From NCBI RefSeq assembly GCF_001659785.1, contig NZ_CP015961.1, positions 930,001 to 994,000 of the forward strand: a DNA stretch of 64,000 nt. Reading direction: 5' to 3'. Of the stretch, positions 26,224 through 35,083 are shown in pieces. The position numbers and the translations under genes were made by a program. This stretch comes from Dietzia timorensis (GTDB lineage Bacteria; Actinomycetota; Actinomycetes; Mycobacteriales; Mycobacteriaceae). Position 1 is the first letter of the stretch. The number at the start of each line of letters is the position of its first letter. The notes beneath the pieces were generated by a model. It had not been told where the DNA came from. It worked only from the letters and a program-made list of their open reading frames with translations, and did no database searches.

Positions 26224-26299
26224 TGGTGCCCCCGACAGGATTCGAACCTGTGACACCTTCTTTAGGAGAGAAGTGCTCTATCCCCTGAGCTACGAGGGC
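26224..26299 (-). tRNA. tRNA-Arg (anticodon CCU), with encoded CCA
   Basis: Read on the minus strand, the 76 bases fold as a complete tRNA. The acceptor GCCCTCG pairs with CGGGGGC, followed by discriminator A and an encoded CCA. The anticodon stem CTTCT/AGAAG holds loop CTCCTAA with anticodon CCT, reading AGG. The T-arm has GGTTCGAATCC. The 3' half is the att core, so the element's own DNA completes the gene. Confidence 0.95.
26226..26249. other. attR core inside tRNA-Arg
   Basis: The second copy of the 24-bp att sequence, identical to 15069-15092, covers the T-arm and acceptor 3' end of the tRNA. Confidence 0.9.
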
Positions 26300-26542
26300 C
26301 CGGGACGTTCGCACTCGCCCGTCTGGCGCTCGAATGATCGAGTCCGGCGGGTAACGCGTGCGCCGTTCCTGCTGGGCGCTTCTGACACGCGTGCGTCCCG
26401 CGCGTCGGCGTCAACGCCCTAGCGGAAAGTGTATATGCCGGTGGCGGTGCCGTGCACGTCGAAACGTCGCCTGCTCGGTGGCTGCGCCGCTGCGGAAGCG
26501 TGAGGGAAGGTCTATCACGGGCGAAGGGGAGAAAGCTGTGGA

Positions 26543-27109
26543 ATGCTGGCAGGCATGTCTGTTCTGCAATTCAATGTTCTCGTCTTCCAGCAGACTCGGA
26601 ACTTCTCGAAGAACGATTTCGCCATTTCCGAACCGAATGGCACGCAGGTTGCCCACGTGGAAACCGGCGGCAGCACGCTGGGTCGGATGTTGGGCGGCGC
26701 CCGTGAGCTCACGGTGTTCGACGGACCCGGAAGGCCGGTACTCCGCGTCTACGACACGATGACGCTTGGGCGCGAGCGGATGGAATTCCAGGATCCGGAC
26801 GGTAATCCGATCGGCAACCTCGTCAAGCGGATCTCCTTGTTCAAGACCAAGATCGACCTCGAGGTCCTCGGGGAGCAGCTTCAGCTCGACGGAAACCTAT
26901 GGGGCTTCGACTTCAACATCAACAGCCCGCAAGGCCCCATCGCCGGGGTCTCCCGCGAGTGGTCGGGCATGTCGAACGCCTTGTTCGGAAAATCCACCTA
27001 CTCGCTGCGGCTGGCCGAGTGGGCCTCGGTGCCGCAGCGGCTGGGAATCATCGGTGGCGTGCTTGCTCTCGACCTCATTCGCGAGAAGCAGGAGCGCAAC
27101 AACGGGTAG
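26543..27109 (+). CDS. LURP-one-related (scramblase-like) protein
   Basis: A 188-residue protein of the LURP/phospholipid-scramblase-like beta-barrel family: VLQFNVLVFQQTRNFSKNDFAI, EPNGTQVAHVE, LTVFDGPGRPVLRVYD and IGNLVKRISLFKTKIDLEV show the repeated strands. A C-terminal hydrophobic helix (RLGIIGGVLALDLI) may hold it at the membrane. The role of bacterial members is unknown. The ATG at 26543 has GGGGAG 11 bases upstream; an ATG four codons later (MSVLQF) is also possible and is where many homologues begin. Confidence 0.7.
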   Translation: MLAGMSVLQFNVLVFQQTRNFSKNDFAISEPNGTQVAHVETGGSTLGRMLGGARELTVFDGPGRPVLRVYDTMTLGRERMEFQDPDGNPIGNLVKRISLFKTKIDLEVLGEQLQLDGNLWGFDFNINSPQGPIAGVSREWSGMSNALFGKSTYSLRLAEWASVPQRLGIIGGVLALDLIREKQERNNG

Positions 27110-27197
27110 CCAAGAGTTCTGGCGCCGGCTCCTCGGCGTCGGCTGGCGGAAGCGCTTCGCATTACTTCGAAAGTGGAACGGAACTCGATTCGGCAGA

Positions 27198-27217
27198 ACT
27201 TGAATCTGGATTCAAGT
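27198..27217. promoter_or_regulatory. 9-2-9 inverted repeat upstream of the HAD/acyl-CoA dehydrogenase cluster
   Basis: ACTTGAATC-TG-GATTCAAGT is a perfect 9-bp inverted repeat with a 2-base spacer, 12 bases before the chosen HAD start. It looks like an operator for a TetR- or MerR-type regulator; the TetR gene two genes downstream is a candidate binder. Confidence 0.55.
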
Positions 27218-27229
27218 ATGGTCGGTGCC

Positions 27230-27964
27230 ATGGACATCGAAGCCCATCCGGCGCCGGGGCCGGCGCGCGCATTGCTAGTCGATTTCGGTGGCGTGCTCAC
27301 CGCGCCGCTCGGGCAGGCGTTCGGCCGGTTGGATGCGGAGCTGGGGCTCGCGCGAGGGACTGCTCTGTCCCTGTTCGGCACGCATGAGGGCGCCCGGCGG
27401 GCGCTCAGCGAGCACGAGAAAGGACAGCTGGACGACGCCGGATTCGAGGCCGCCTTCGGCGCCGCGCTGGCCGAGGCGGGGGCCTCGTTCGACGGGGCGA
27501 GCGTCCACGGAGGCGCCGCTGGCGATCGCGCGGGGGAGCGCGGACTGCTGGAGCTCCTGAATGAGGGGCTCGAGATCGACGAGGCCATGGTCGCGGTGGT
27601 CGCCGAGATTCGCGGCGCCGGGGTTCCCGTGGCGCTGGTCTCGAATGCGCTCGGGTCTACGCTCTACGACGGCATCGATCTCGCCGAAATCGCCGACTCC
27701 GCCGTCATATCCGCGGAAATCGGGGTGCGCAAACCCTCCCGCCAGATCTACCGCGTCGCGTGCGAGCGGCTCGGAATCGCGCCGGAGGTCGCGCTGATGG
27801 TCGACGATTTGCAACAGAACCTCGACGGCGCCGCGCGGATAGGCATCCGCGGGATTCTGCACACCGACGCTGCCGCGACCATCGACGAGCTTTCCAGGGC
27901 CTTTGAAATCGAACTTTCCACTACACCTGTCGAGCACGCGTCGACGTCACACGAAGGGCGATAA
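27230..27964 (+). CDS. HAD-superfamily hydrolase
   Basis: A 244-residue haloacid-dehalogenase-fold protein. Motif I is ALLVDFGGVLTAPLG (nucleophile Asp), motif II VALVSNALGS, motif III with Lys in GVRKPSRQIY and motif IV LMVDDLQQN. It is closest to the epoxide-hydrolase N-terminal/ACAD10-type phosphatases. The stop is three bases before the acyl-CoA dehydrogenase gene, so the two are cotranscribed. The start is uncertain: ATG at 27230 or 27218 are both possible, and neither has a good ribosome site. An upstream inverted repeat overlaps the presumed promoter. Confidence 0.8.
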   Translation: MDIEAHPAPGPARALLVDFGGVLTAPLGQAFGRLDAELGLARGTALSLFGTHEGARRALSEHEKGQLDDAGFEAAFGAALAEAGASFDGASVHGGAAGDRAGERGLLELLNEGLEIDEAMVAVVAEIRGAGVPVALVSNALGSTLYDGIDLAEIADSAVISAEIGVRKPSRQIYRVACERLGIAPEVALMVDDLQQNLDGAARIGIRGILHTDAAATIDELSRAFEIELSTTPVEHASTSHEGR

Positions 27965-27967
27965 GCC

Positions 27968-29200
27968 ATGACCACCATGTTCGAAAACACCGAGCGCGGA
28001 ACCGAGTACGTAAAGCGGCTCACGGCGTTCATGGACAGCCATGTTTATCCGGCGGAGGCCGTGTACGCGCAGCAGATGCGCGAGTCCGGAAACCCGAACC
28101 ATCACCCGCAGATTCTCGAGGACCTCAAGGCCGAGGCCAAGTCGCAGGGGCTATGGAACCTCTTCCATCCGCATGCCGAGTGGGGGCCGGGGCTGACAAA
28201 CCTCGAGTACGCGCACCTTGCGGAGATCACCGGGCGGAGCCCGCAGCTCGCGCCGGAGGCCACGAACTGCAACGCACCGGACACCGGAAACATGGAGGTG
28301 CTCACGCTTTTCGGCACCGACGAGCACAAGGAGAAGTGGCTGCGGCCGCTGCTCGACGGCGAGATCGCCTCGGCCTTTGCGATGACCGAACCCGCGGTCG
28401 CGAGCTCGGACGCGACAAATATCGAGACCTCGATGGTGCGCGAAGGCGACGAGTACGTGATCAATGGCCGCAAGTGGTGGACGTCGAACGCGCTGCACGA
28501 AAACTGCAAGGTCATGATCGTGATGGGCAAGACCGATCCCGACGCGCCGACGCACCGGCAGCAGTCGATGATGGTCGTGCCGATGGACACCCCCGGCGTG
28601 AAGGTTGTCCGCGGGCTCCCCGTGTTCGGCTACCAGGACCGCGAGGGCCACGCCGAGGTCCTTTTCGACAACGTGCGCGTGCCGACCTCCGCGCTGCTCG
28701 CGGGGGAGGGCGACGGGTTCATGATCTCCCAGGCGCGTCTCGGCCCCGGGCGGATCCACCACTGCATGCGCGTGATCGGCATGGCCGAGAGGGCGCTCGA
28801 CCTGCTCATCGCCCGCGCGCAGCAGCGGGTGACCTTCGGCAAACCCATCGCCACCCGCGAGAACATCAAGGATTGGATCGCCGAATCGCGTATGGAGATC
28901 GAGATGGCGCGGTTGCTCACGCTCAAGGCCGCGCATCTCATGGACACCGTGGGCAACAAGCAGGCGCGGATGGAGATCGCCGCGATCAAGGTCGTAGCGC
29001 CGAATGTGGCCCTGAAGGTCATCGACCGCGCCATCCAGATCCACGGAGGCGGCGGGGTGAGTGACGATTTCCCGCTCGCGGAAATGTGGGCGCACGTGCG
29101 TACGCTCCGCCTCGCCGACGGGCCGGACGAGGTCCACAAGATGACCATCGCGCGGCAGGAGCTGCGCCGGGTCGACCCTGAGTGGGGACGGAAGAAGTAA
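27968..29200 (+). CDS. Acyl-CoA dehydrogenase (ACAD10/11- or FadE2-like)
   Basis: A 410-residue FAD flavoprotein that oxidises acyl-CoA. Signatures are [20 protein letters not shown] (FAD/substrate loop), [51 protein letters not shown] and [19 protein letters not shown]. The missing tight substrate motif and the ALHENCK segment suggest the ACAD10/11 or FadE2 branch, which accepts longer or branched chains. The HAD phosphatase gene directly upstream copies the domain pair found fused in human ACAD10. The catalytic base was not assigned. Confidence 0.88.
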   Translation: MTTMFENTERGTEYVKRLTAFMDSHVYPAEAVYAQQMRESGNPNHHPQILEDLKAEAKSQGLWNLFHPHAEWGPGLTNLEYAHLAEITGRSPQLAPEATNCNAPDTGNMEVLTLFGTDEHKEKWLRPLLDGEIASAFAMTEPAVASSDATNIETSMVREGDEYVINGRKWWTSNALHENCKVMIVMGKTDPDAPTHRQQSMMVVPMDTPGVKVVRGLPVFGYQDREGHAEVLFDNVRVPTSALLAGEGDGFMISQARLGPGRIHHCMRVIGMAERALDLLIARAQQRVTFGKPIATRENIKDWIAESRMEIEMARLLTLKAAHLMDTVGNKQARMEIAAIKVVAPNVALKVIDRAIQIHGGGGVSDDFPLAEMWAHVRTLRLADGPDEVHKMTIARQELRRVDPEWGRKK

Positions 29201-29865
29201 TGTCGCCCACCCCCACGCCGGCACTGGCAAGCGATGTGCCGATGGGAGCCCGCCCGCTGTCGGCGCGCGGCGAGCGCACCCGCGCGAAGCTCATCGCGGC
29301 GGCGCGCGTCGTCTTTGAGCGCGACGGCTACATCGATTCCCGCCTCACCGACATCACCGACGAGGCGAAGATGTCGATCGGCACCTTCTACACCTGGTTC
29401 GACGGCAAGGAAGAAGTGCTCGCCGCGGTGCTCCACGAGGCGAAGGACGAGATGCTCCACCCCGGCACTGCCCGAATGGCCCCGAAGGACGATCCCGCCG
29501 GGATCATCTCCGAGAGCAACCGCGCCTACTTCGAGGCGTACAAGCGCAATGCGAAACTCAATCACCTCCTCACCCAGGTCGCTTTGGTCGACGGTCGTTT
29601 CGCCGCGCTCCGGCGCGCGCGCACCGAGGCGTTTGTCGACCGCAACGCGCGGGCGATCGCCGACCTGCAACGCCGCGGCCTCGCCGACCCCGAGCTCGAC
29701 CCTCAGCTCGCCTCGATGGGGCTGAGCGGAATGGTCTCGCGGATGGCCTCGGAATCCTTCCGCACCGGATCAGAGGACGCCGATATCGACACACTCGTCC
29801 GCACCGCCACCGCCCTGTGGACCAATGCCCTGGGGATGACGTCGCAGCCCCCGCGCGCCCCCTGA
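29200..29865 (+). CDS. TetR-family transcriptional regulator
   Basis: A 221-residue regulator. The N-terminal helix-turn-helix is SARGERTRAKLIAAARVVFERDGYIDSRLTDITDEAKMSIGTFYTWFDGKEEVLAAVL, with a variable C-terminal ligand domain. The ATG overlaps the dehydrogenase stop by one base (TAATG); a longer in-frame GTG is less likely. It probably represses the HAD/acyl-CoA dehydrogenase cluster, perhaps at the 27198-27217 repeat, and responds to an acyl-CoA; that is inference. Confidence 0.88.
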   Translation: MSPTPTPALASDVPMGARPLSARGERTRAKLIAAARVVFERDGYIDSRLTDITDEAKMSIGTFYTWFDGKEEVLAAVLHEAKDEMLHPGTARMAPKDDPAGIISESNRAYFEAYKRNAKLNHLLTQVALVDGRFAALRRARTEAFVDRNARAIADLQRRGLADPELDPQLASMGLSGMVSRMASESFRTGSEDADIDTLVRTATALWTNALGMTSQPPRAP

Positions 29866-29932
29866 CCACACGGATCTCACCGAACTCGACCCACGCGGCC
29901 GCGACGGTCGCGCCACGAAAGGACCACACGAC

Positions 29933-30886
29933 ATGCACGCGATCTCCATCACCACCCTCGACGGGCCTGACGCCATCGAATATGCCGAGCTGCCGGACCC
30001 GGAGGCCGGCGAGCACGTGATCGTCGACGTCAAGGCTGCGGGTGTGGCGTTCCCCGAGCTCCTGCAAACCCGCGGGCAGTACCAGATCAAGCCGCCGCTG
30101 CCGTTCGTTCCCGGCGCCGAGGTCGCGGGCATCGTGAAATCCGCGCCCGAAGGCAGCGGCCTCGCGCCCGGCGACCGCGTCGCCGCGCTGTCCCTCATCG
30201 GCGGATTCGCGGAGAAGGCGGCCTGCCGCGCGGACCTCACCTTCGCGCTGCCGGACTCCGTGGGCTTCAACGAGGGCGCGGCGTTCCTGTTCAACTACTG
30301 CACTGCATACTTCTCGCTCGTCGAACGCGGCAAACTCGCCGAGGGCGAGACCGTCCTTGTGCAGGGCGCCGCGGGCGGCATCGGCACCGCCTCGATCCAG
30401 GTGGCCAAGGCGTTCGGCGCCGGAAAGGTGATCGCAGTCGTCTCCACCCACGACAAGGGCGAGGCCGCCCGAAAGGCCGGCGCCGACGAGGTCGTCATGG
30501 CCGAAGGCTTCCTCGAAGCAGTGGGGAAGAAGTCCGTCGACATCGTCGTCGACCCGGTCGGCGGGGACCGCTTCACCGACTCGCTGCGCACCCTGCGCCG
30601 CGACGGCCGGATACTCGTCATCGGATTCACCGGCGGCGAGATCCCCACGGTCAAGGTCAACCGCCTGCTGCTCAATAACATCGGGGTCATCGGCGTCGGC
30701 TGGGGCGAGTATGCGCTCGCCCACGAGGGGCACATCGCCGGCGAATACGAGGCAATGCGCCCGCACCTCGAATCCGGTGCGCTCGCCCCACTCGTCGGGT
30801 CCACCTACCCGCTCGAAGCGGCTACGGAAGCGCTCAAGTCCATGGAGAGCCGCACCGTGATCGGCAAGGTCGTGCTCACGACCTAG
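29933..30886 (+). CDS. NADPH:quinone oxidoreductase-like (zinc-free MDR) protein
   Basis: A 317-residue medium-chain dehydrogenase/reductase of the quinone-reductase branch: PLPFVPGAEVAGIV, ALSLIGGFAEKA, VLVQGAAGGIGTASIQVAKAFGA (the NADP site near residues 142-160) and IVVDPVGGDRF. It lacks the structural-zinc cysteine cluster of alcohol dehydrogenases. It is same-strand after the TetR gene with a 67-base gap, and GAAAGG precedes the ATG by about 8 bases. The substrate is unknown. Confidence 0.85.
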   Translation: MHAISITTLDGPDAIEYAELPDPEAGEHVIVDVKAAGVAFPELLQTRGQYQIKPPLPFVPGAEVAGIVKSAPEGSGLAPGDRVAALSLIGGFAEKAACRADLTFALPDSVGFNEGAAFLFNYCTAYFSLVERGKLAEGETVLVQGAAGGIGTASIQVAKAFGAGKVIAVVSTHDKGEAARKAGADEVVMAEGFLEAVGKKSVDIVVDPVGGDRFTDSLRTLRRDGRILVIGFTGGEIPTVKVNRLLLNNIGVIGVGWGEYALAHEGHIAGEYEAMRPHLESGALAPLVGSTYPLEAATEALKSMESRTVIGKVVLTT

Positions 30887-30976
30887 CGGTGTGGGGCATA
30901 GGATTCGCACATGTCCTCCGGGCGCGCGCCCGGAACTCCCCGAGGAAGAACTGCACAGAAGTAGAGGTAGTGGCCC

Positions 30977-32305
30977 GTGTCCATAGCGCCAGAATCTCGC
31001 CCCGCGGTGTATGCGGCTGCGAAACGCAAGGCCATCGTGCGGCTCATGCCGCTGTTGCTGCTCGCCTACTTCATCGCCAACATCAACCGCACGAACGTAT
31101 CGATCGCAAAGCAGAATCTGGAGATCCACGCCGGGATCGACGCAGCCGCATTCGGTCTCGGCGCCGGCCTGTTCTTCGTCACCTACGCGATCTTCGAGAT
31201 CCCGAGCAACATGGTGCTGCGCCGCGTCGGCGCGCGCATCTGGATCGCCCGCATCGCGGTGTCCTGGGGGATCATCTCCGTCGCGCTCATGTTCACCACG
31301 GGGCCGGTGTACTTCTATATCGTCCGGATGCTTCTCGGTGCGGCCGAAGCCGGCATCTTCCCGGCGATCCTCTACCTGATCACCCGATGGTTCGCGCAGG
31401 AGGACCGCGGGAAAATGTCGGGCGTCGTACTCGCGACTGCGGCGCTGTCCTCGGTGGTCGCCGCGCCCGCCGGCGGCGCGCTGCTCTCGCTCGAGGGCCT
31501 GTTCGGCCTGCACGGCTACCAGCTGCTGTTCCTTCTCGAGGGCATCCCGGCGATCATCATCGGGATCATTATCTTCTTCACCCTGCCCAGCGGACCCGAG
31601 GATGCCGCCTGGCTCACCGAGGACGAGCGCGAGGTCGTGCTCGACATCGCGGGAGAGGAGCAACCCGGCCACGAGACCATCGGCGGGATCCTCCGGGCGG
31701 CACTGGCCAACCCGCTCATCGTCCTCGCGGCCGTGTTCTACGTGTTCAACATGCTCGCCGCGTACGGGATCATCTTCTTCACCCCGTCGATCATCTTCGC
31801 CATGGGCGTGGAGAACACCTTCCACGTCGGGCTCATCGCGGCGATCGTGAGCATCGGCTCGGCCGCGGGACTACTCATCGTCCCGCGCCTCATCCCGAAG
31901 GCCGGCGGAGAGATGCGGCTGCTGTGGTGCACCACCGGCGCGACCATCGTGACCGCAGCGCTGTTCCTCGCCTCGGCGGCGGGGGTGGGGCTGCCGAACA
32001 GCCACGCGCTGCAGATCGGGATCCTCGCGCTCGTGATGTTCTTCGTCTCCGCCTCGCAGCCGCTGCTGTGGTCCTCGCTCATGGCGCGCATCACCGGAGC
32101 CGTCGCCGCGACCGGGCTCGCGTTCGTGAGCATGTTCGGCCAGATCGGCTCGTTTATCGGCCCATACGCGTTCGGGCTGGTGGAGAAGAACACCGGGGAC
32201 GCGAACGCGTCGGTGTGGCTGATCCTCGCGGCCACCGTCTGCGGCCTGGCGTTGCTGCCGCTGCTCGCGCGCGTCCTGGGGCGCGCGGCAGGTCCGACGT
32301 CATAA
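30977..32305 (+). CDS. MFS transporter, anion:cation symporter (ACS) type
   Basis: A 442-residue carrier with 12 predicted helices. Marks of the ACS branch (tartrate, phthalate, hydroxycinnamate permeases) are INRTNVSIAKQNL in helix 1, GLGAGLFFVTYAIFEIPSNMVLRRVGAR, LLGAAEAGIFPAILYLITRWF and LPSGPEDAAWLTEDER in the central loop. The substrate is likely an organic acid. A GTG start follows GAGG; the gene begins 90 bases after the quinone reductase. Confidence 0.85.
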   Translation: MSIAPESRPAVYAAAKRKAIVRLMPLLLLAYFIANINRTNVSIAKQNLEIHAGIDAAAFGLGAGLFFVTYAIFEIPSNMVLRRVGARIWIARIAVSWGIISVALMFTTGPVYFYIVRMLLGAAEAGIFPAILYLITRWFAQEDRGKMSGVVLATAALSSVVAAPAGGALLSLEGLFGLHGYQLLFLLEGIPAIIIGIIIFFTLPSGPEDAAWLTEDEREVVLDIAGEEQPGHETIGGILRAALANPLIVLAAVFYVFNMLAAYGIIFFTPSIIFAMGVENTFHVGLIAAIVSIGSAAGLLIVPRLIPKAGGEMRLLWCTTGATIVTAALFLASAAGVGLPNSHALQIGILALVMFFVSASQPLLWSSLMARITGAVAATGLAFVSMFGQIGSFIGPYAFGLVEKNTGDANASVWLILAATVCGLALLPLLARVLGRAAGPTS

Positions 32306-32323
32306 AGCGGTGAAAAACCCGGT

Positions 32324-32352
32324 TTGGTGACGGCGAACTGACGCCGTAACAT
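32324..32352 (+). promoter_or_regulatory. rplM-rpsI promoter
   Basis: TTGGTG (32324-32329), a 17-base spacer and TAACAT (32347-32352) make a good sigma-A-type promoter. About 150 bases of untranslated leader lie before rplM. Confidence 0.65.
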
Positions 32353-32509
32353 GGACCCTCGGTGTTTTTCCTCGTCCCGAGGCGCTTGTAGTCCCGGGTG
32401 CGAGAAGTTCGCGCGGGTCCCAACCGGCCGCCGTGCGAAAGACGGGAAACCCGCTGGCCCCGTGCCAGTTCGGCCGGCAATCCACGATAGGTTCCGGAAG
32501 GTTAATCCT

Positions 32510-32953
32510 ATGTCTACTTACGCCCCAAAGGCGGGAGACGTGGAGCGCGCCTGGTACGTCGTCGACGCCACTGATGTGGTGCTCGGCCGACTCGCAGTCC
32601 AGGTCGCAGGTCTCCTCCGCGGCAAGCACAAGCCGCAGTTCGCACCGAACGCCGACGTCGGCGACTTCGTTGTGGTCATCAACGCCGACAAGGTCGCGAT
32701 TTCCTCGACGAAGCGTGAGCGCGTCGTCCACTACCGCCACTCGGGCTTCCCGGGCGGCATCAAGTCCGAGAAGCTCGGTCGCGCGATGGACACCCGTCCG
32801 GACCGCGTCGTGGAGAAGGCCATCAAGGGCATGCTCCCGTCGAACAAGCTCGGCCGTTCCATGGCCTCGAAGCTCAAGGTGTACGCAGGTGCCGAGCACC
32901 CGCACACCGCTCAGAAGCCGCAGCCGTTCGAGATCAAGCAGGTGGCACAGTGA
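32510..32953 (+). CDS. rplM: 50S ribosomal protein L13
   Basis: The 147-residue L13 protein of the large ribosomal subunit. The family sequence is clear: [93 protein letters not shown] lies eight bases before the ATG. The stop overlaps the rpsI GTG by four bases, so the pair is coupled, as in nearly all bacteria. Confidence 0.97.
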   Translation: MSTYAPKAGDVERAWYVVDATDVVLGRLAVQVAGLLRGKHKPQFAPNADVGDFVVVINADKVAISSTKRERVVHYRHSGFPGGIKSEKLGRAMDTRPDRVVEKAIKGMLPSNKLGRSMASKLKVYAGAEHPHTAQKPQPFEIKQVAQ

Positions 32954-33480
32954 CCGAAGAGAATTTGAACACCGAGAACGAGATCGAAGATCCGATCGAG
33001 GACGTTGTCGCCGAGGTCGCCGACGATTCCTACACCGAAGAGGTGCTCCCGGGCTCCGAGTACGGTGACGTGACCCCGCCGGCACCGGTCCTCGACGGAC
33101 CGGCCCAGGCTGTTGGCCGCCGCAAGGAGGCCATCGTCCGCGTGCGCCTCGTGCCCGGCTCCGGCAACTTCACGCTCAACGGCCGCACCCTCGAGGATTA
33201 CTTCCCGAACAAGGTGCACCAGCAAATCGTCAAGTCCCCGCTGGTCAACGTCGAGCGCGAAGAGCAGTTCGACATCATCGCGCTGCTTCGCGGCGGAGGT
33301 CCCTCGGGTCAGGCAGGCGCCACGCGCCTCGCCATCGCCCGCGCGCTGACCATCTACAGCCCGGACGATCGTCCGTCGCTGAAGAAGGCCGGCTACCTCA
33401 CGCGTGACGCCCGTGCGGTGGAGCGCAAGAAGGCCGGTCTCAAGAAGGCCCGCAAGGCTCCGCAGTACTCGAAGCGCTGA
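32950..33480 (+). CDS. rpsI: 30S ribosomal protein S9
   Basis: A 176-residue S9. The conserved domain ([26 protein letters not shown]...[29 protein letters not shown]) is preceded by an acidic N-terminal extension of about 50 residues, as in other actinobacteria. The C-terminal SKR tail reaches the P-site tRNA. The GTG start overlaps the rplM stop. Confidence 0.96.
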   Translation: MTEENLNTENEIEDPIEDVVAEVADDSYTEEVLPGSEYGDVTPPAPVLDGPAQAVGRRKEAIVRVRLVPGSGNFTLNGRTLEDYFPNKVHQQIVKSPLVNVEREEQFDIIALLRGGGPSGQAGATRLAIARALTIYSPDDRPSLKKAGYLTRDARAVERKKAGLKKARKAPQYSKR

Positions 33481-33508
33481 TCTGTTCGCAGATCTCTGCT
33501 CGCGCCCG

Positions 33509-33544
33509 AAGGCGCTCGCCGATTCGTTCGGCGGGCGCCTTTCG
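33509..33544 (+). terminator. Terminator after rpsI
   Basis: AAGGCGC/GCGCCTT encloses CGCCGA/TCGGCG with a short loop; TTTCGGCGTTTT follows. Confidence 0.8.
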
Positions 33545-33675
33545 GCGTTTTCGGGCGCGGAAGCTGCGGCGCGAAGGGCGCCGGGTTTAGAATTTTCAGG
33601 TAATCCCTCACTGCGGCACTCAACGTCCGCGACCCGCGCTCGGCGCACATCATCGACCAGGAGGCTCTACTACCT

Positions 33676-35043
33676 ATGCCCCGAATGTTTGGAACGGACG
33701 GAGTCCGCGGACTAGCCAATAAGTCCTTGACCGTGGATCTGGCCCTTTCGCTCGGGGCGGCTGCCGCCTCGGTGCTCGCTTTCGACCCGGCCGCCGACAC
33801 AGGCCACGAATCCAGCCGGGACCGGCAGCGCCCGCTCGCCGTGATCGGCCGCGACCCGCGCGTGTCGGGGGAGATGCTCGAGTCGGCGCTCGCGGCGGGC
33901 CTCGCCTCGCAGGGCGTCGATGTGATGCTCGTCGGACAGGTCCCGACGCCGGCGGTTGCGCATCTCACCGGGCATCATCAGGCCGCGCTCGGCGCGATGA
34001 TCTCGGCCTCGCACAACCCGATGCCCGATAACGGCATCAAATTCTTCGCCGCCGGCGGGCGCAAGCTGTCCGACGAGCTCGAGGATCGTATCGAGGATGC
34101 CCTCGAGGCGCGGATCACGGGACCGACGGGAAACCGCGTCGGCCGCATCTCGCGCCTCGACCGCGAAACCGCTCTCGCCCCGTACCTCGAGCACCTGCTC
34201 GGAACGGTCCGCCACCCGCTCGCCGGACTGAAGGTCGTCGTCGACTGTGCCCACGGCGCCGCATTCGAGGCGGCCCCGGCGGCGTATGCGAAGGCGGGCG
34301 CCGAGGTCGTGGCGATCAACGCCGAACCGGACGGCTACAACATCAACGAGGGAGTCGGCTCGACGCACATCGAGGGGCTGCAGCGCGCGGTCGTCGAACA
34401 CGGCGCCGCGCTCGGGCTCGCCCACGACGGAGACGCAGACCGCTGCCTCGCCGTTGACGCCTCCGGTGCGCTCGTCGGTGGAGACGAGATCATGGCGGTC
34501 CTCGCTCTCGGCATGTCCGAGGCCGGGGAACTCAAGGACAATACGCTCGTCGCTACCGTGATGAGCAACCTGGGGTTGCACCTGGGCCTGACCGAGCACG
34601 GCATCTCCGTCGTCACGACAAAGGTGGGCGACAGGTACGTGCTGGAGAAGCTCGCCGACGGGGAGTACTCGCTGGGCGGGGAGCAGTCAGGGCACCTCGT
34701 TCTGCCCGAGCACGCGACGACCGGCGACGGGACTTTGACCGGACTGTTCCTCATGGCGCGGATGGCAGAGACGGGGAAGTCGCTGGCGGAACTCGCCGCG
34801 GTGATGACCGTGATGCCGCAGGTGCTCATCAACGTGCAGGTCGCGGACAAGGCGAAGGTGTCGGTTTCGGATTCGGTGAAGTCGGCAGTCGAAAAGGAGG
34901 AAGCCGCGCTTGGCGAGACCGGGAGGGTGCTACTGCGCCCGTCGGGCACCGAGCAGGTCGTCCGCGTGATGGTCGAGGCCGAATCCCACGACGTCGCGCG
35001 GGAGAGCGCCGAGCGCCTCGCCGAGATCGTCGGAGCGGTCTAG
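33676..35043 (+). CDS. glmM: Phosphoglucosamine mutase
   Basis: A 455-residue enzyme that converts glucosamine-6-phosphate to glucosamine-1-phosphate for peptidoglycan precursors. It has FGTDGVRG at the start, the active serine in [16 protein letters not shown] (about 112), the metal loop DGDADRC and the phosphate-binding [12 protein letters not shown] near the end. AGGAGG lies 11 bases before the ATG; a second ATG at MFGTDGV three codons later is possible. Human-type insertions are absent. glmS, which makes its substrate, is 1 kb downstream, and the order rplM-rpsI-glmM is conserved. Confidence 0.95.
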   Translation: MPRMFGTDGVRGLANKSLTVDLALSLGAAAASVLAFDPAADTGHESSRDRQRPLAVIGRDPRVSGEMLESALAAGLASQGVDVMLVGQVPTPAVAHLTGHHQAALGAMISASHNPMPDNGIKFFAAGGRKLSDELEDRIEDALEARITGPTGNRVGRISRLDRETALAPYLEHLLGTVRHPLAGLKVVVDCAHGAAFEAAPAAYAKAGAEVVAINAEPDGYNINEGVGSTHIEGLQRAVVEHGAALGLAHDGDADRCLAVDASGALVGGDEIMAVLALGMSEAGELKDNTLVATVMSNLGLHLGLTEHGISVVTTKVGDRYVLEKLADGEYSLGGEQSGHLVLPEHATTGDGTLTGLFLMARMAETGKSLAELAAVMTVMPQVLINVQVADKAKVSVSDSVKSAVEKEEAALGETGRVLLRPSGTEQVVRVMVEAESHDVARESAERLAEIVGAV

Positions 35044-35083
35044 CGCCGCTCAGCTCGTTGCCGTCTTGTGGCGGGCGTCCGCG

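Larger units (their letters stand above)
15069..26249. mobile_element. Integrated element in tRNA-Arg(CCU), about 11.2 kb
   Basis: Identical 24-bp sequences at 15069-15092 and 26226-26249 bound this segment. The right copy is the 3' end of an intact tRNA-Arg gene and the left copy is an isolated fragment, the signature of site-specific integration. Inside are an integrase next to the left end, an excisionase-like gene, a Toprim-AAA primase/helicase, about ten small overlapping genes, an origin-like region, a primase-polymerase, zinc-finger proteins and an IS3-family insertion. No capsid, portal, terminase, lysis, relaxase or DNA-translocase gene was recognised, so it is neither a full prophage nor a classical conjugative element. 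A phage satellite or an integrated plasmid relic are the best guesses. Confidence 0.9.

Noticed and set aside
15069-26249. Complete prophage
   Set aside because: No structural, packaging or lysis gene was recognised and the size is too small.
29570-31825. 751-residue minus-strand frame over the quinone reductase and MFS genes
   Set aside because: High-GC antisense artefact; the plus-strand proteins have clear domains.
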